Shown here: piece by piece, positions 34,398 through 43,054 of the stretch
Layout: each line of letters opens with the position of its first letter
How positions within the stretch are numbered: the stretch's first letter is position 1
Source of the DNA: Bacteroidota bacterium
Lineage (GTDB): Bacteria; Bacteroidota; Bacteroidia; Palsa-965
Direction: 5' to 3'
NCBI GenBank assembly: GCA_013288325.1
Contig: JABDCB010000014.1
Span: 1-56,442, forward strand
Length of the DNA: 56,442 bases
Program-made: the position numbers and the translations under genes
Notes under the pieces: generated by a model
Databases searched by the model: none
The model's input: the letters and a program-made list of their open reading frames with translations, nothing else
What the model was told of the DNA's origin: nothing

Positions 34398-37300
34398 ATG
34401 AAAAATATGAAACAAAAATGGCAAGCATTTCTACTCCTTTTCTTGCTTACGGCGGCTGGAGCCTTTGCCCAGACGACTGTAATGGGAGTCGTCAAGGGTG
34501 CTGACGACAACCAACCACTGGCAGGTGTAGTGGTAAAATTAGAAGGTACTAATAAAGGAACAGTTACCGATATGAATGGTTCCTTTAAAATGGACGTTCC
34601 TTCTGCTGAATCTAAGTTGGTATTTTCCTATGTTGGAATGCAAACCCAGACAGTTGCTGCCGGAACAAGCGGTATACTGAATGTGGTTATGGCCATCGGG
34701 GTAAATATGAAAGAAGTAGTTGTTACTGCCTTGGGTGTTTCAAAAGAAACGAAGGCACTTGGATATTCGGTTTCTACCGTATCCGGTGATGCCGTTCGTG
34801 AATCTGCTGAACCTAACGTAATCGAAGCTCTGGCTGCCAAAGCACCCGGAGTTGAAGTTATCGGTTCCGGCGGAACACCAGGAGCATCTTCTAAAATCCT
34901 GATCCGTGGTAATAATACATTAACAGGTAATAACCAGCCGCTGATTGTAGTGGATGGTGTGCCTATCGATAACAGCGTTAATAACGTGAGCGCTGGAGAT
35001 AATCCATACAACCAAAACCTGCAGGGTGTAAACGAATCTAACCGTGCACTCGATTTGGATCCTGCAGATATCGCTTCTGTAACAATTCTGAAAGGTGCAG
35101 CAGCAGCAGCTCTTTATGGTTCTTCCGGTGCCAATGGTGCTATCATTTATACCACCAAACGTGGTCATAAAGGAAAAGGCCTGAATGCTACCGTGAGTTC
35201 CGGTGTTGAAATTGACAAAGTAAGTCAGCTTCCTAAACTTCAGAACCGTTGGGCTCAGGGTACCTGGGGTGGTACAAAAGGAGACAGTGCTACTTATAGT
35301 ACTGTTAACTATGCTCCGGGAAGCAGCAATATGCTTACTGGTGGTACCGGCAGCAGCTGGGGACCTCTTGCTTCAACTGTAGGAACAGGAAAAACTTATG
35401 ATAACGTAAAGAATTTCTTCCAAACCGGTGTACTTATGAATAACAACGTTTCCATCAACGGTGGAAATGATAATTCTTCTGTACGTCTGAGTGTTGGTAA
35501 TACACACCAAACCGGTATCATACCGAATTCCAAACTGGATCGTACCAGTGCCCGTTTAACTGCTGATACCAAAGTAAACAGCTGGTTTGATATGGGAGGT
35601 ACAGTTAACTATTCAAATACTGCTACAGAAAAACCACAAAACGGTTCTAACCTGTCCGGTATCATGTTATCACTGCTCAGAACACCTATCTCTTTTGATG
35701 CCAGAAATACTCAATTCGTAAATGGTGTACAAAGACAGTATTTTGCTGCTTATGATAACCCATATTATACTGCTTTCCAGGATCCATTTACCGATGAAAC
35801 AAATCGTGTAATGGGTAATATGTTCTTTAACATTAAGCCTGTTGAATATTTCACCTTTACCGGCCGTTTCGGTATGGATGCATATCAAACCAACAACGAA
35901 CAGGTTTATGCTGTGAGCTCACTTGGAAATGACCTGAGCGATGGAACCGGTCAGGTTAATCGTACCAGCATTACTTCCAGACAGCTTTACACCGATCTGA
36001 TGGGTAAATACACTAAACAGATCAATGAAAATCTGGGTGTGAATGTCCTGATGGGATATAACTACCAGTATTTTGAAAACTCAAGCGTGTTTACACGTGG
36101 CAGAGGTCTTGCAATCCCAGGATTCTATAACTTCTCCGGAGCATCTACACTTTATACCAGCAACAGCGAAGCATACCAGCATGAAAGTGCATTATTCCTG
36201 GATGCAAGTTTCGACTGGAAACGTGCCCTTTACCTGAGCGTAACAGGACGTAATGAGTGGAACACTGCTTTCGGTCAGAATTCACCAAGCTTCTTCTATC
36301 CAAAAACTGACCTTTCCTGGGCTTTCTCAGAAAGCATCAAGCTTCCAAAATGGTTCTCTTTTGGTAAAGTACGTGCGTCTTATGCCAGCGTTGGTAAAGC
36401 GCCCGGAGTATACACAAACAAGAACTACTATGCTGTACCTCTTATTGCTGATGGATGGACAAATGGTTTTGGCTTCCCTTACAACGGAAACCCAGCCTAT
36501 GCTCTGTCTTCTACATTGAATGCTCCAAACCTGGTACCTGAGCGTACAAACGAAATGGAATTCGGTACGGATATTCGTTTCTTTGATTCCCGTGTTACTT
36601 TGGATGCTACTTATTATACACGTAAAACAACCAACGTACTGCTCTTCCAACCGGTTGCTGCTAGTACTGGTTACTCTTCCGAGTATACCAATGCAGGGGA
36701 AATTGATAACCACGGTGTGGAATTAGCGTTGGGTCTTGTTCCTGTTAAAATAAAAGACTTCAGCTGGGAAATCATGACCAACTGGTCCAGAAACATCAGT
36801 GAGGTTACTAAACTTGCCAATGGCGTTACACAGTATAGCATCGAGTCGGGCTTTACCGGCATCGGAAGTTATGCAATCGTTGGTCAGCCTTATGGCGTAT
36901 TCTACGGAACAGACTGGCAGAGAAATGCAGCCGGGCAATTGTTGATTGGTGCTAATGGTATTCCATTGCAGACTACTACTTCTGTTAAAATCGGAAACCC
37001 GAATCCTGATTGGCTGATGGGTATCAATAACAGCTTCAAATACAAAGCCTGGACTTTCAGCTTCCTTTGGGATATTCGTCATGGAGGACAGATCTGGAAC
37101 GGTACATGGCAGAGTTTGAACTCCCGTGGTCGTTCTATCGAATCCGATGCACGTGATGGAAGCAACTCTACCTATGTAATTCCAGGTGTTTATGCTCCAG
37201 GTACACCAGGTGCAGGACAAAGTAATTCAACTGCGATTACCGCCTTCTCCTATTTTGCTAATTACTTAGGTCAGAATGGTGCAGCATCGAATGCTATCCA

Positions 37301-37553
37301 GGATGGTGGCTGGGTTCGTCTTCGTTCTATCGGTGTAAGCTATCACCTTAACCTTGCTAAAGGAGAAAAGAAGAGTTTCGTACAATACGTTGATTTAGGC
37401 GTAAGTGCACGTAACCTTTATCTGTACACCAAATACAAAGGTGTAGATCCTGAAACAAGCCTTACCGGAGCTGGATCCAATATCAACGGGTATGACTATT
37501 TCAACAACCCTGGAACCAAATCCTTTATGTTTAACGTGAAATTTGGCCTGTAA
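34398..37553 (+). CDS. SusC/RagA-family TonB-dependent outer-membrane transporter
   Basis: 1051 residues from the ATG at 34398, giving a normal signal peptide (MKNMKQKWQAFLLLFLLTA, cleaved after AFAQ); an upstream ATG at 34356 would add 14 polar residues. An N-terminal carboxypeptidase-regulatory-like domain (GVVKGADDNQPLAGVVVKLE) is followed by the plug (EVVVTALGVSKETKALGYSV; ILIRGNNTLTGNNQPLIVVD) and a 22-strand barrel ending SFMFNVKFGL. It imports an unidentified oligomeric nutrient across the outer membrane with its SusD partner 25 bp downstream. No sigma/anti-sigma pair, hybrid two-component system or hydrolase is adjacent. Confidence 0.95.
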   Translation: MKNMKQKWQAFLLLFLLTAAGAFAQTTVMGVVKGADDNQPLAGVVVKLEGTNKGTVTDMNGSFKMDVPSAESKLVFSYVGMQTQTVAAGTSGILNVVMAIGVNMKEVVVTALGVSKETKALGYSVSTVSGDAVRESAEPNVIEALAAKAPGVEVIGSGGTPGASSKILIRGNNTLTGNNQPLIVVDGVPIDNSVNNVSAGDNPYNQNLQGVNESNRALDLDPADIASVTILKGAAAAALYGSSGANGAIIYTTKRGHKGKGLNATVSSGVEIDKVSQLPKLQNRWAQGTWGGTKGDSATYSTVNYAPGSSNMLTGGTGSSWGPLASTVGTGKTYDNVKNFFQTGVLMNNNVSINGGNDNSSVRLSVGNTHQTGIIPNSKLDRTSARLTADTKVNSWFDMGGTVNYSNTATEKPQNGSNLSGIMLSLLRTPISFDARNTQFVNGVQRQYFAAYDNPYYTAFQDPFTDETNRVMGNMFFNIKPVEYFTFTGRFGMDAYQTNNEQVYAVSSLGNDLSDGTGQVNRTSITSRQLYTDLMGKYTKQINENLGVNVLMGYNYQYFENSSVFTRGRGLAIPGFYNFSGASTLYTSNSEAYQHESALFLDASFDWKRALYLSVTGRNEWNTAFGQNSPSFFYPKTDLSWAFSESIKLPKWFSFGKVRASYASVGKAPGVYTNKNYYAVPLIADGWTNGFGFPYNGNPAYALSSTLNAPNLVPERTNEMEFGTDIRFFDSRVTLDATYYTRKTTNVLLFQPVAASTGYSSEYTNAGEIDNHGVELALGLVPVKIKDFSWEIMTNWSRNISEVTKLANGVTQYSIESGFTGIGSYAIVGQPYGVFYGTDWQRNAAGQLLIGANGIPLQTTTSVKIGNPNPDWLMGINNSFKYKAWTFSFLWDIRHGGQIWNGTWQSLNSRGRSIESDARDGSNSTYVIPGVYAPGTPGAGQSNSTAITAFSYFANYLGQNGAASNAIQDGGWVRLRSIGVSYHLNLAKGEKKSFVQYVDLGVSARNLYLYTKYKGVDPETSLTGAGSNINGYDYFNNPGTKSFMFNVKFGL

Positions 37554-37578
37554 CCCCGGCACCTTAAAAGACAAAAAA

Positions 37579-38973
37579 ATGAAAACAAAGAAAATATTTA
37601 TTTACGCTTTAGCAATCACTGCCTTTGCTGCTTGCCGCAGAGGAAATGATCTGTATACGAGCCCAAATGCTCCTTCTGTCGCATCTCCGTCCACTATGTT
37701 AGTTGGAATTGAAGCGAATACGTTCATGAACTACGAAGGTGGATTAGCCCGTATTGCTTCTATCATGATTCAGCATAACTCGGGTGTAAGTGCCCAGTAT
37801 TCTGCAACAGATGTATACGACCTGAATTCCAGTGATATGGATAACTACTGGGGTGGTGCAGGTGGAGGCGGTTTATATACCGGATCCATGGTTAATGCAA
37901 GAACCATGTATTCCACTTATGAAGCAGCCAATCCATACTATGGTGGAATTGCCAAAATTTTGATGGCAATGAACCTGGGTATGGCCACACAAATGTGGGG
38001 TGATGTTCCATACAAAGAGGCTTTTCAATTGGCCAGTGGAATCAATGCTCCGCATTTTGATCCTCAAGTTCAGATCCTGACTGATATTCAGGCTTTGCTT
38101 GATCAGGGTATTGCAGACCTTAATCAACCAGCTACAGCCAATGCATTTTCTCCCGGTGCTGATGACCTCATTTTCGGAGGAAACACTACAGCCTGGTTGA
38201 AAACAGCATATGTGCTCAAAGCCCGTTACCATATGATGATGACCAATCACGATGGGTCTGCAATGGGTACTACTACTGCAACACAGGTTTTAGTTGACCT
38301 GAGCAATGGTATGACTTCCAACGCTGACGATTGCAAATCAAGCCACAATGGTACTCAACAGAATCAGTGGGATGCATTTCAGCTTTCCCGTGCTCAAAAC
38401 GTACTTGCCTGTCAGGTGCTGATTGACTCCCTTACCCAGGCTGATCCACGTACCTGGATGTATTTCGATACAACCGGAGAAGGAAATATGGCTGTAGGTA
38501 ATGCATTGGGATCACAGAACGTAGGAGCTTCCCAGTGGGGACCTTACTTCATCTCTGCTTCCGGATCTAACCCTACTCCATTGGTTACTTATGCAGAAGC
38601 ACAATTCCTGGCTGCTGAAGCAAATATCAGACTTGGAAATGCTGCCGCTGCTAATACCGCTTTGAAAAATGGTATCATGGCGAGTATTTCTGATGTAACC
38701 AGCGGTGCTTCTACCGGAACCGTTCAGGCCAATGTTTATACAGTGGTTAATACAACACTGCATACCATTATGCTTGAAAAGTGGAAAGCGATGTTCGGAC
38801 AACCGATCGAAGCATATACCGATTTCCGTCGTACCGGTTTTCCTGCTTTGAAACCAAATCCAAGTGGTATCCGTACCTGGATCCCATACGATATGCCAAC
38901 TTCGCTCGGAGAGCAGACCAACAACCCGAATGCTCCCCCAACAGACTATAGTAGAAAACCCTGGTTCATGTAA
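37579..38973 (+). CDS. SusD/RagB-family nutrient-binding outer-membrane lipoprotein
   Basis: 464 residues from the ATG at 37579, just before a lipoprotein signal peptide (KIFIYALAITAFAAC, lipidated Cys in FAAC). An upstream ATG at 37543 overlaps susC and is rejected. The features are those of the SusD-like_2 group: EANTFMNYEGGLARIASIM, ALLDQGIADLNQ, PLVTYAEAQFLAAEANIRLG, EKWKAMFGQPIEAYTDFRRT and the C-terminal NNPNAPP. It caps the SusC transporter on the cell surface. The ligand is unknown. A strong terminator follows, so the unit is only susC-susD. Confidence 0.93.
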   Translation: MKTKKIFIYALAITAFAACRRGNDLYTSPNAPSVASPSTMLVGIEANTFMNYEGGLARIASIMIQHNSGVSAQYSATDVYDLNSSDMDNYWGGAGGGGLYTGSMVNARTMYSTYEAANPYYGGIAKILMAMNLGMATQMWGDVPYKEAFQLASGINAPHFDPQVQILTDIQALLDQGIADLNQPATANAFSPGADDLIFGGNTTAWLKTAYVLKARYHMMMTNHDGSAMGTTTATQVLVDLSNGMTSNADDCKSSHNGTQQNQWDAFQLSRAQNVLACQVLIDSLTQADPRTWMYFDTTGEGNMAVGNALGSQNVGASQWGPYFISASGSNPTPLVTYAEAQFLAAEANIRLGNAAAANTALKNGIMASISDVTSGASTGTVQANVYTVVNTTLHTIMLEKWKAMFGQPIEAYTDFRRTGFPALKPNPSGIRTWIPYDMPTSLGEQTNNPNAPPTDYSRKPWFM

Positions 38974-38984
38974 TCAGGATTATA

Positions 38985-39022
38985 AAAAGGGCTGCCCGTC
39001 ACACAGGCAGCCCTTCTTTTTT
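38985..39022 (+). terminator. terminator of the SusCD unit
   Basis: GGGCTGCC (38989-38996) pairs with GGCAGCCC (39006-39013), 9-nt loop, followed by TTCTTTTTT. Confidence 0.9.
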
Positions 39023-39056
39023 GTGCCAAACATTGGTTTTGAAAATAAATAGATCC

Positions 39057-39605
39057 CTATCCTTTTTGTTGGAATGAATACTGGTAAACAGGCTTGGTCT
39101 TCCCATTGGTTAAAACCATCAGCCGTATTTCCCGAATTGTAAATTCTTCCTGCCCTCCGCTCTCTTTTTCCATATCCATTATCATATTCATTTCCCTGGC
39201 CGAAAATCCTCTCCCTATACTTATATGAGGTGTGGAAGGAATAGACATGTTTCGTTTCAGAGACGGGAAACCGTTTTTTAATGCTGTAATGACACCCCCT
39301 TGGAGGGCATTGAATTCATCGTTATTATATATGCTCAGATAAGCAGTTTGATTGTCGGCAAAGGTTTCCAGCGCCTGGGTTCGAAAGGAAGGGAATTGTA
39401 TGGATTCCAATGTAGTGTCGAGAAGTTTTTTTAACTCCTGGAATTTTTCTCCCCGAAGCGAGAATGTGCAAAGACTCAGGTGGGGAGGAGCATTCATGGA
39501 GGTATATTCCCTCCCTATCAATAGCCTTATTTTATGTCGCAGCGGATATAACAGATCGGAAATATTTTCCGATGGGATGGCGAGCAGATAAAAACGATCT
39601 TTCAA
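39057..39605 (-). CDS. 2H phosphoesterase, 2'-5' RNA ligase (LigT)-like
   Basis: 182 residues with two H-x-S/T motifs spaced as in the 2H superfamily: H42 in APPHLSLCTFSL and H127 in STPHISIGRGF. Members hydrolyse or ligate 2'-5' or cyclic phosphodiester bonds in RNA or nucleotides. The specific substrate is unknown. Single gene, convergent with the SusCD unit. Confidence 0.85.
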   Translation of the reverse strand: MKDRFYLLAIPSENISDLLYPLRHKIRLLIGREYTSMNAPPHLSLCTFSLRGEKFQELKKLLDTTLESIQFPSFRTQALETFADNQTAYLSIYNNDEFNALQGGVITALKNGFPSLKRNMSIPSTPHISIGRGFSAREMNMIMDMEKESGGQEEFTIREIRLMVLTNGKTKPVYQYSFQQKG

Positions 39606-39654
39606 TAGAATGACTTTATATGCAAAGATCTAAAGAATAAGATAAAAGGGTCAT

Positions 39655-40017
39655 TCAGGCAAAGGTTCTTTTCCTTACAATGCAGTAATAGTAATTTTCA
39701 AGGGGTAAGTATCCGTATTCGTAGCAAAAGAAATACAGTTCGTTTTTCTTGTTTTTATAGGTACTGGTAAAATGATTAAAATCGAACCCCAACTCGATTA
39801 ACCGGGTTCTGGTGCATCGGATAGTTTCTGTTGTTAAAAGCAGATCATGAAGTATCCTGCGGTTCTTTCTCAGGATATTATTCACATTTCGGACATAATT
39901 CGTTTCATCACTGTTATGGCGATTGTGAAATGCATTGCGACACAGATCCGAGCAGAATTTCTTATCGGCCCGGCCGGCTATACGTTCTCCGCATTCTATA
40001 CACTCTTTTGTATTCAT
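39655..40017 (-). CDS. small N-terminal zinc-ribbon protein
   Basis: 120 residues. The N-terminus KECIECGERIAGRADKKFCS and DLCRNAFHNR carry a C-x2-C then C-x3-C zinc ribbon (like DUF2116). The rest is basic and helical (VRNVNNILRKNRRILHDLLL), ending with an aromatic-rich tail (YFFCYEYGYLPLENYYYCIV). A nucleic-acid-binding role is plausible but unproven. It is divergent from the SSB-type genes across a 204-bp region with palindromic signals. Confidence 0.8.
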   Translation of the reverse strand: MNTKECIECGERIAGRADKKFCSDLCRNAFHNRHNSDETNYVRNVNNILRKNRRILHDLLLTTETIRCTRTRLIELGFDFNHFTSTYKNKKNELYFFCYEYGYLPLENYYYCIVRKRTFA

Positions 40018-40050
40018 TGTCAGTTGTTTATTAAATAGAATAGCCGTTTA

Positions 40051-40130
40051 CAAATGCTTGCAAACATCTGTATACGGATGCAAATGCTTAATAACCGAAT
40101 AACCCGATCTGTATGACCCACATTTGCATC
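40051..40130. promoter_or_regulatory. palindromic region between the zinc-ribbon gene and ssb
   Basis: Holds a near-perfect 16-bp palindrome (40065-40080, CATCTGTATACGGATG), a direct repeat CAAATGCTT (40051-40059 and 40081-40089), and a 10-bp inverted repeat GATGCAAATG (40077-40086) with CATTTGCATC (40121-40130). This is a candidate operator for the divergent genes. No exact TAnnTTTG box is seen here. Confidence 0.4.
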
Positions 40131-40221
40131 GTCAACAAAAATGCCGGCCGGCTATCAATGAAAAACAAATTTGGAAAAAAAATAACAGTCTGTCAATCTC
40201 CAGACATAAAACGTAAGAAAA

Positions 40222-40575
40222 ATGAAAAACATCAACAACAATGTTCAGCTCATGGGATACCTGGGCAAGACTCCGGAAATAAAAACTTTTGAAGGGGGTA
40301 AAAAACTGGCCAAAGTAAGTATCGCTACTTCTGAAACGTATAAAAATCAAAAAGGCGAACGGGTAAAAGAAACCCAATGGCATAATCTTATTGCCTGGGG
40401 GAAATGCGCAGAGATTATGGAACGTTATTTGAAAAAAGGATCTGAAGTAGCCATCCAGGGGAAACTGACTTCCCGTAATTATGATAAAGACGGGATCAAA
40501 AGATACATCACAGAGATACAGGTGAATGAACTGAAAATCCTGAATGCTAAAACGGAAAATGATGTCAGGGAATAA
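40222..40575 (+). CDS. ssb: single-stranded DNA-binding protein (short, no acidic tail)
   Basis: 117 residues covering only the OB fold: NNVQLMGYLGKTPEIKTFEG, ETQWHNLIAWGKCAEIMERY, KGSEVAIQGKLTSRNYDKDG. It lacks the Gly/Pro-rich linker and the acidic C-terminal tip that recruits repair proteins in the main SSB; it ends NAKTENDVRE. It could be an accessory SSB and not the replicative one. It overlaps the next gene, a second diverged SSB-like gene. Confidence 0.9.
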   Translation: MKNINNNVQLMGYLGKTPEIKTFEGGKKLAKVSIATSETYKNQKGERVKETQWHNLIAWGKCAEIMERYLKKGSEVAIQGKLTSRNYDKDGIKRYITEIQVNELKILNAKTENDVRE

Positions 40576-40936
40576 TTGCCTGGTGGCAGAAGAACCTGCC
40601 ATCATAAACAGGATCCGGAATATCAACCTGGTGCAGCTGCTTGGCAGATTGGAAAAAGATCCTGAATTCCTTTCCCATCATCGGGGAAAGATGGCCCGGT
40701 TAACTGTGATTACCTCCGAGCTGATAAAAAATGAATACGGAGAAAAAGGCTGTAATATACAGCGGCATATTCTTACTGCATGGGACGAACAGGCCGAATT
40801 GGCAGCCACCATCCTGGTGAAAGGACAGTTGATATATACAGAAGGCCGTTTGGTACATAATTCCTTTCGTGACAAGCAAGGATGTACCCGGGTGATGACA
40901 GAGGTTAAAGTAAGGGTGATAAAAGTACTTGCCTGA
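40562..40936 (+). CDS. diverged second SSB-like OB-fold protein
   Basis: Start uncertain among the ATGs at 40544, 40559 and 40562; all overlap the end of ssb. From 40562 it is 124 residues. The pattern NLVQLLGRLEKDPEF, QRHILTAWDEQAELAATILVKGQLIYTEGRLVHNSF and TEVKVRVIKVLA follows the SSB OB fold strand by strand, but several usual residues differ (for example RHILTAWD in place of WHNLIAWG). Like its partner it lacks an acidic tip. Probably co-translated with ssb; it may form a heteromer with it. Confidence 0.75.
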   Translation: MSGNNCLVAEEPAIINRIRNINLVQLLGRLEKDPEFLSHHRGKMARLTVITSELIKNEYGEKGCNIQRHILTAWDEQAELAATILVKGQLIYTEGRLVHNSFRDKQGCTRVMTEVKVRVIKVLA

Positions 40937-41013
40937 GCTATTCTGAATAAGTACGAAGCCCGGGAGGCTCCATACGATCTTCCCGGCTTCGGCTTATATC
41001 CGGACAGAACCTT

Positions 41014-41021
41014 TATCTTTG
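41014..41021 (+). promoter_or_regulatory. TAnnTTTG promoter box of the ccm operon
   Basis: TATCTTTG, 15 bp before the ccmB ATG at 41037. It overlaps the alternative TTG start at 41019 and rules it out. Confidence 0.65.
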
Positions 41022-41036
41022 ACTTTTCTCCGGAAA

Positions 41037-41696
41037 ATGATAAAAGAAATAAGCATATTACTTCGTAAGGAAATCCTTTTGGAGAGGAGACAAAAGCATA
41101 CACTCAACAGTCTGATCCTTTATCTGGTTTCAACGGTTTTTGTGTGCAAACTCTGCTTCCGCTCTGTTCCGGAACCTGGATCCTGGAATGCGCTTTTTTG
41201 GATCATTATGCTTTTTTCCGCAATCAATGCTGCCGGAAAGAGCTTTGTTCAGGACTCCCGATCCCGCTTTATCTATCTCTATTCTGTAGCCAGTCCCCAG
41301 GCCATTATTCTGGCAAAAGTGATTTATAATATGCTCCTTATGCTGCTGCTTACGGGTATCGGATTTCTGGTGTATATTATATTGTTAGGGAGCAATCCTG
41401 TTCAGAATATGCCACTCTTTATTGTCAATGCTCTGCTGGGTAGTATCGGTTTTTCAGCTGTTCTTACTACAATGTCGGCTATTTCAAGCCGGACCAATAA
41501 CAGTTTTACCCTGATGGCCGTACTTAGCTTCCCGTTGATCCTGCCTTTATTGATGACTTTAATCAAGATCTCCAAGAACGCTATTGACGGTCTTGATACC
41601 ACAATCAGCTATAAATATCTACTCGTATTGGTAGGTATAAATGTGATCAGCGGGGTTCTCAGTTATCTCTTATTTCCGTACCTTTGGAAGGACTAA
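41037..41696 (+). CDS. ccmB: heme exporter protein CcmB
   Basis: 219 residues with about six membrane segments. Family features are ISILLRKEILLERRQKHTLN at the start and GKSFVQDSRSRFIYLYSVAS in the first loop. CcmB is the membrane part of the CcmAB transporter that releases holo-CcmE from CcmC in cytochrome c maturation. Its ATPase partner ccmA is not in the window. Start set at 41037 from the promoter. First gene of ccmB-ccmC-ccmD-ccmE-ccmF. Confidence 0.93.
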   Translation: MIKEISILLRKEILLERRQKHTLNSLILYLVSTVFVCKLCFRSVPEPGSWNALFWIIMLFSAINAAGKSFVQDSRSRFIYLYSVASPQAIILAKVIYNMLLMLLLTGIGFLVYIILLGSNPVQNMPLFIVNALLGSIGFSAVLTTMSAISSRTNNSFTLMAVLSFPLILPLLMTLIKISKNAIDGLDTTISYKYLLVLVGINVISGVLSYLLFPYLWKD

Positions 41697-41703
41697 ACCC
41701 GAT

Positions 41704-42399
41704 ATGAATATCCAGAAAAATTGGTGGAAGTTTCTTGCCATCATCTTGCTTTTATACACGGTTATCATGGGATTTCTGGGAGAAGTTCCTGCACGGGAGA
41801 TTCTCAATGAAACGATACGGAATCTCTATTTTCATGTGCCTATGTGGTTCGGAATGATGACGTTGTTGTTTATTTCCGTTGTTTATGGCATCAGATACCT
41901 CAGCAGCGGTAAGACAGATGATGATATTATAGCCCGGGAAGCGGCTCATGCTGGTGTGGCTATGGGAATTCTGGGATTGATCACCGGTTCTTTATGGGCT
42001 CGTTATACCTGGGGCACCTGGTGGACACAAGACACCAAATTAAACGGAGCCGCCATCACCATGCTCATTTATTTTGCCTATTTCGTTTTGAGGGGATCTG
42101 TGGAAGATGAACAAAAGAAAGCCAGACTATCAGCCGTTTACAGCATTTTTGCTTTCGTAATGATGGTGGTCTTCATTCTCATTCTTCCTCGTATGGAAGA
42201 CTCCCTGCATCCGGGTAATGGTGGTAACCCTGGCTTTAATAAGTATGATCTGGACAGCAAAATGCGTATGGTGTTTTACCCTGCCGTGCTTGGCTGGATA
42301 TTACTCGGTGTCTGGATACTGAATGTAAGGGTTCGCATAACACGTATAGAAGAGCAAATATTGAACGACTATTCCGGAATGAAAGATCAGATATTATGA
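41704..42399 (+). CDS. ccmC: heme lyase/exporter component CcmC
   Basis: 231 residues, six membrane spans. The Trp-rich heme-handling WWD motif is at 103-113 (WGTWWTQDTKL), with conserved histidines in FHVPMW (H44) and DSLHPG. It loads heme onto CcmE at the periplasmic face. Its stop overlaps the next ATG (ATGA). Confidence 0.94.
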   Translation: MNIQKNWWKFLAIILLLYTVIMGFLGEVPAREILNETIRNLYFHVPMWFGMMTLLFISVVYGIRYLSSGKTDDDIIAREAAHAGVAMGILGLITGSLWARYTWGTWWTQDTKLNGAAITMLIYFAYFVLRGSVEDEQKKARLSAVYSIFAFVMMVVFILILPRMEDSLHPGNGGNPGFNKYDLDSKMRMVFYPAVLGWILLGVWILNVRVRITRIEEQILNDYSGMKDQIL

Positions 42400-42623
42400 A
42401 AAAATTATTATCCCTGTTTTTTTTGATCGTACTCAGCAAGTTTAGTTTTTCACAAAGCGGAGCTCCTGAAATGGCCGATGCGATGAGATCGTCCGGAAAG
42501 ATTTATGTTGTGGCATGTGTTGCAGCAATCGTTATGATCGGCCTTATTGTGTATCTGGTAACGATTGACCGTAAGGTTTCCAAACTGGAACGTGAAATCA
42601 AAAGCCGCAAAAAGACGTCCTAA
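42396..42623 (+). CDS. CcmD-like small membrane protein
   Basis: 75 residues: a hydrophobic start resembling a signal peptide (ends KFSFSQ), a short loop, one membrane span (IYVVACVAAIVMIGLIVYLV) and a basic tail (KLEREIKSRKKTS). The position between ccmC and ccmE and the span-plus-charged-tail plan match CcmD, which holds CcmE to CcmC. It overlaps ccmC by 4 bp. Confidence 0.8.
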   Translation: MKKLLSLFFLIVLSKFSFSQSGAPEMADAMRSSGKIYVVACVAAIVMIGLIVYLVTIDRKVSKLEREIKSRKKTS

Positions 42624-42633
42624 AAGTTTCAAA

Positions 42634-43017
42634 ATGAAAAGAACTCATATAGTCGGAATCATCATCATTGCCCTGGCAATCGGAATGATTATGACCTCCC
42701 TTGTAAGTACAAGTAAATATGCCAGTTTCACAGAAGCCTCCAAAAGCCCGGACTCCGATTTCCATGTGGTAGGAAAATGGGATAAAGAAAAAGGAACTGT
42801 TTATGATCCGCAACAAAACGCGAATCTGTTTGTTTTCTATATGACCGATATTGAGGGAGTGGAAAAAAAAGTACTTCTTCACAATAACAAACCTCAGGAT
42901 TTTGAAAAGTCTGAACAGGTAGTTGTAGTAGGGAAAATGAAAGACGGGGAGTTTCAGGCAAGTGAAACACTGGTTAAATGCCCTTCCAAGTATAATGACA
43001 ATAAGCCGGTACAATAA
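42634..43017 (+). CDS. ccmE: heme chaperone CcmE, CxxxY variant
   Basis: 127 residues from the ATG at 42634, 10 bp after ccmD (a frame open from 42565 lies inside ccmD and is rejected). One N-terminal membrane anchor (IVGIIIIALAIGMIM) and an OB-fold domain. The heme-binding site is C116-P-S-K-Y120: CxxxY where the classic protein has HxxxY. I recall CxxxY CcmE as a published variant of System I from archaea and some bacteria that lack CcmH. No ccmH is in this window, which fits but does not prove that. Confidence 0.9.
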   Translation: MKRTHIVGIIIIALAIGMIMTSLVSTSKYASFTEASKSPDSDFHVVGKWDKEKGTVYDPQQNANLFVFYMTDIEGVEKKVLLHNNKPQDFEKSEQVVVVGKMKDGEFQASETLVKCPSKYNDNKPVQ

Positions 43018-43054
43018 ATTGCTACGGCTCCAGCGTTAATAACAAGCACCTACG

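Noticed and set aside
42565-42633. Longer N-terminus for CcmE
   Set aside because: It lies within the ccmD-like gene and precedes a clear membrane anchor; the ATG at 42634 is the natural start.
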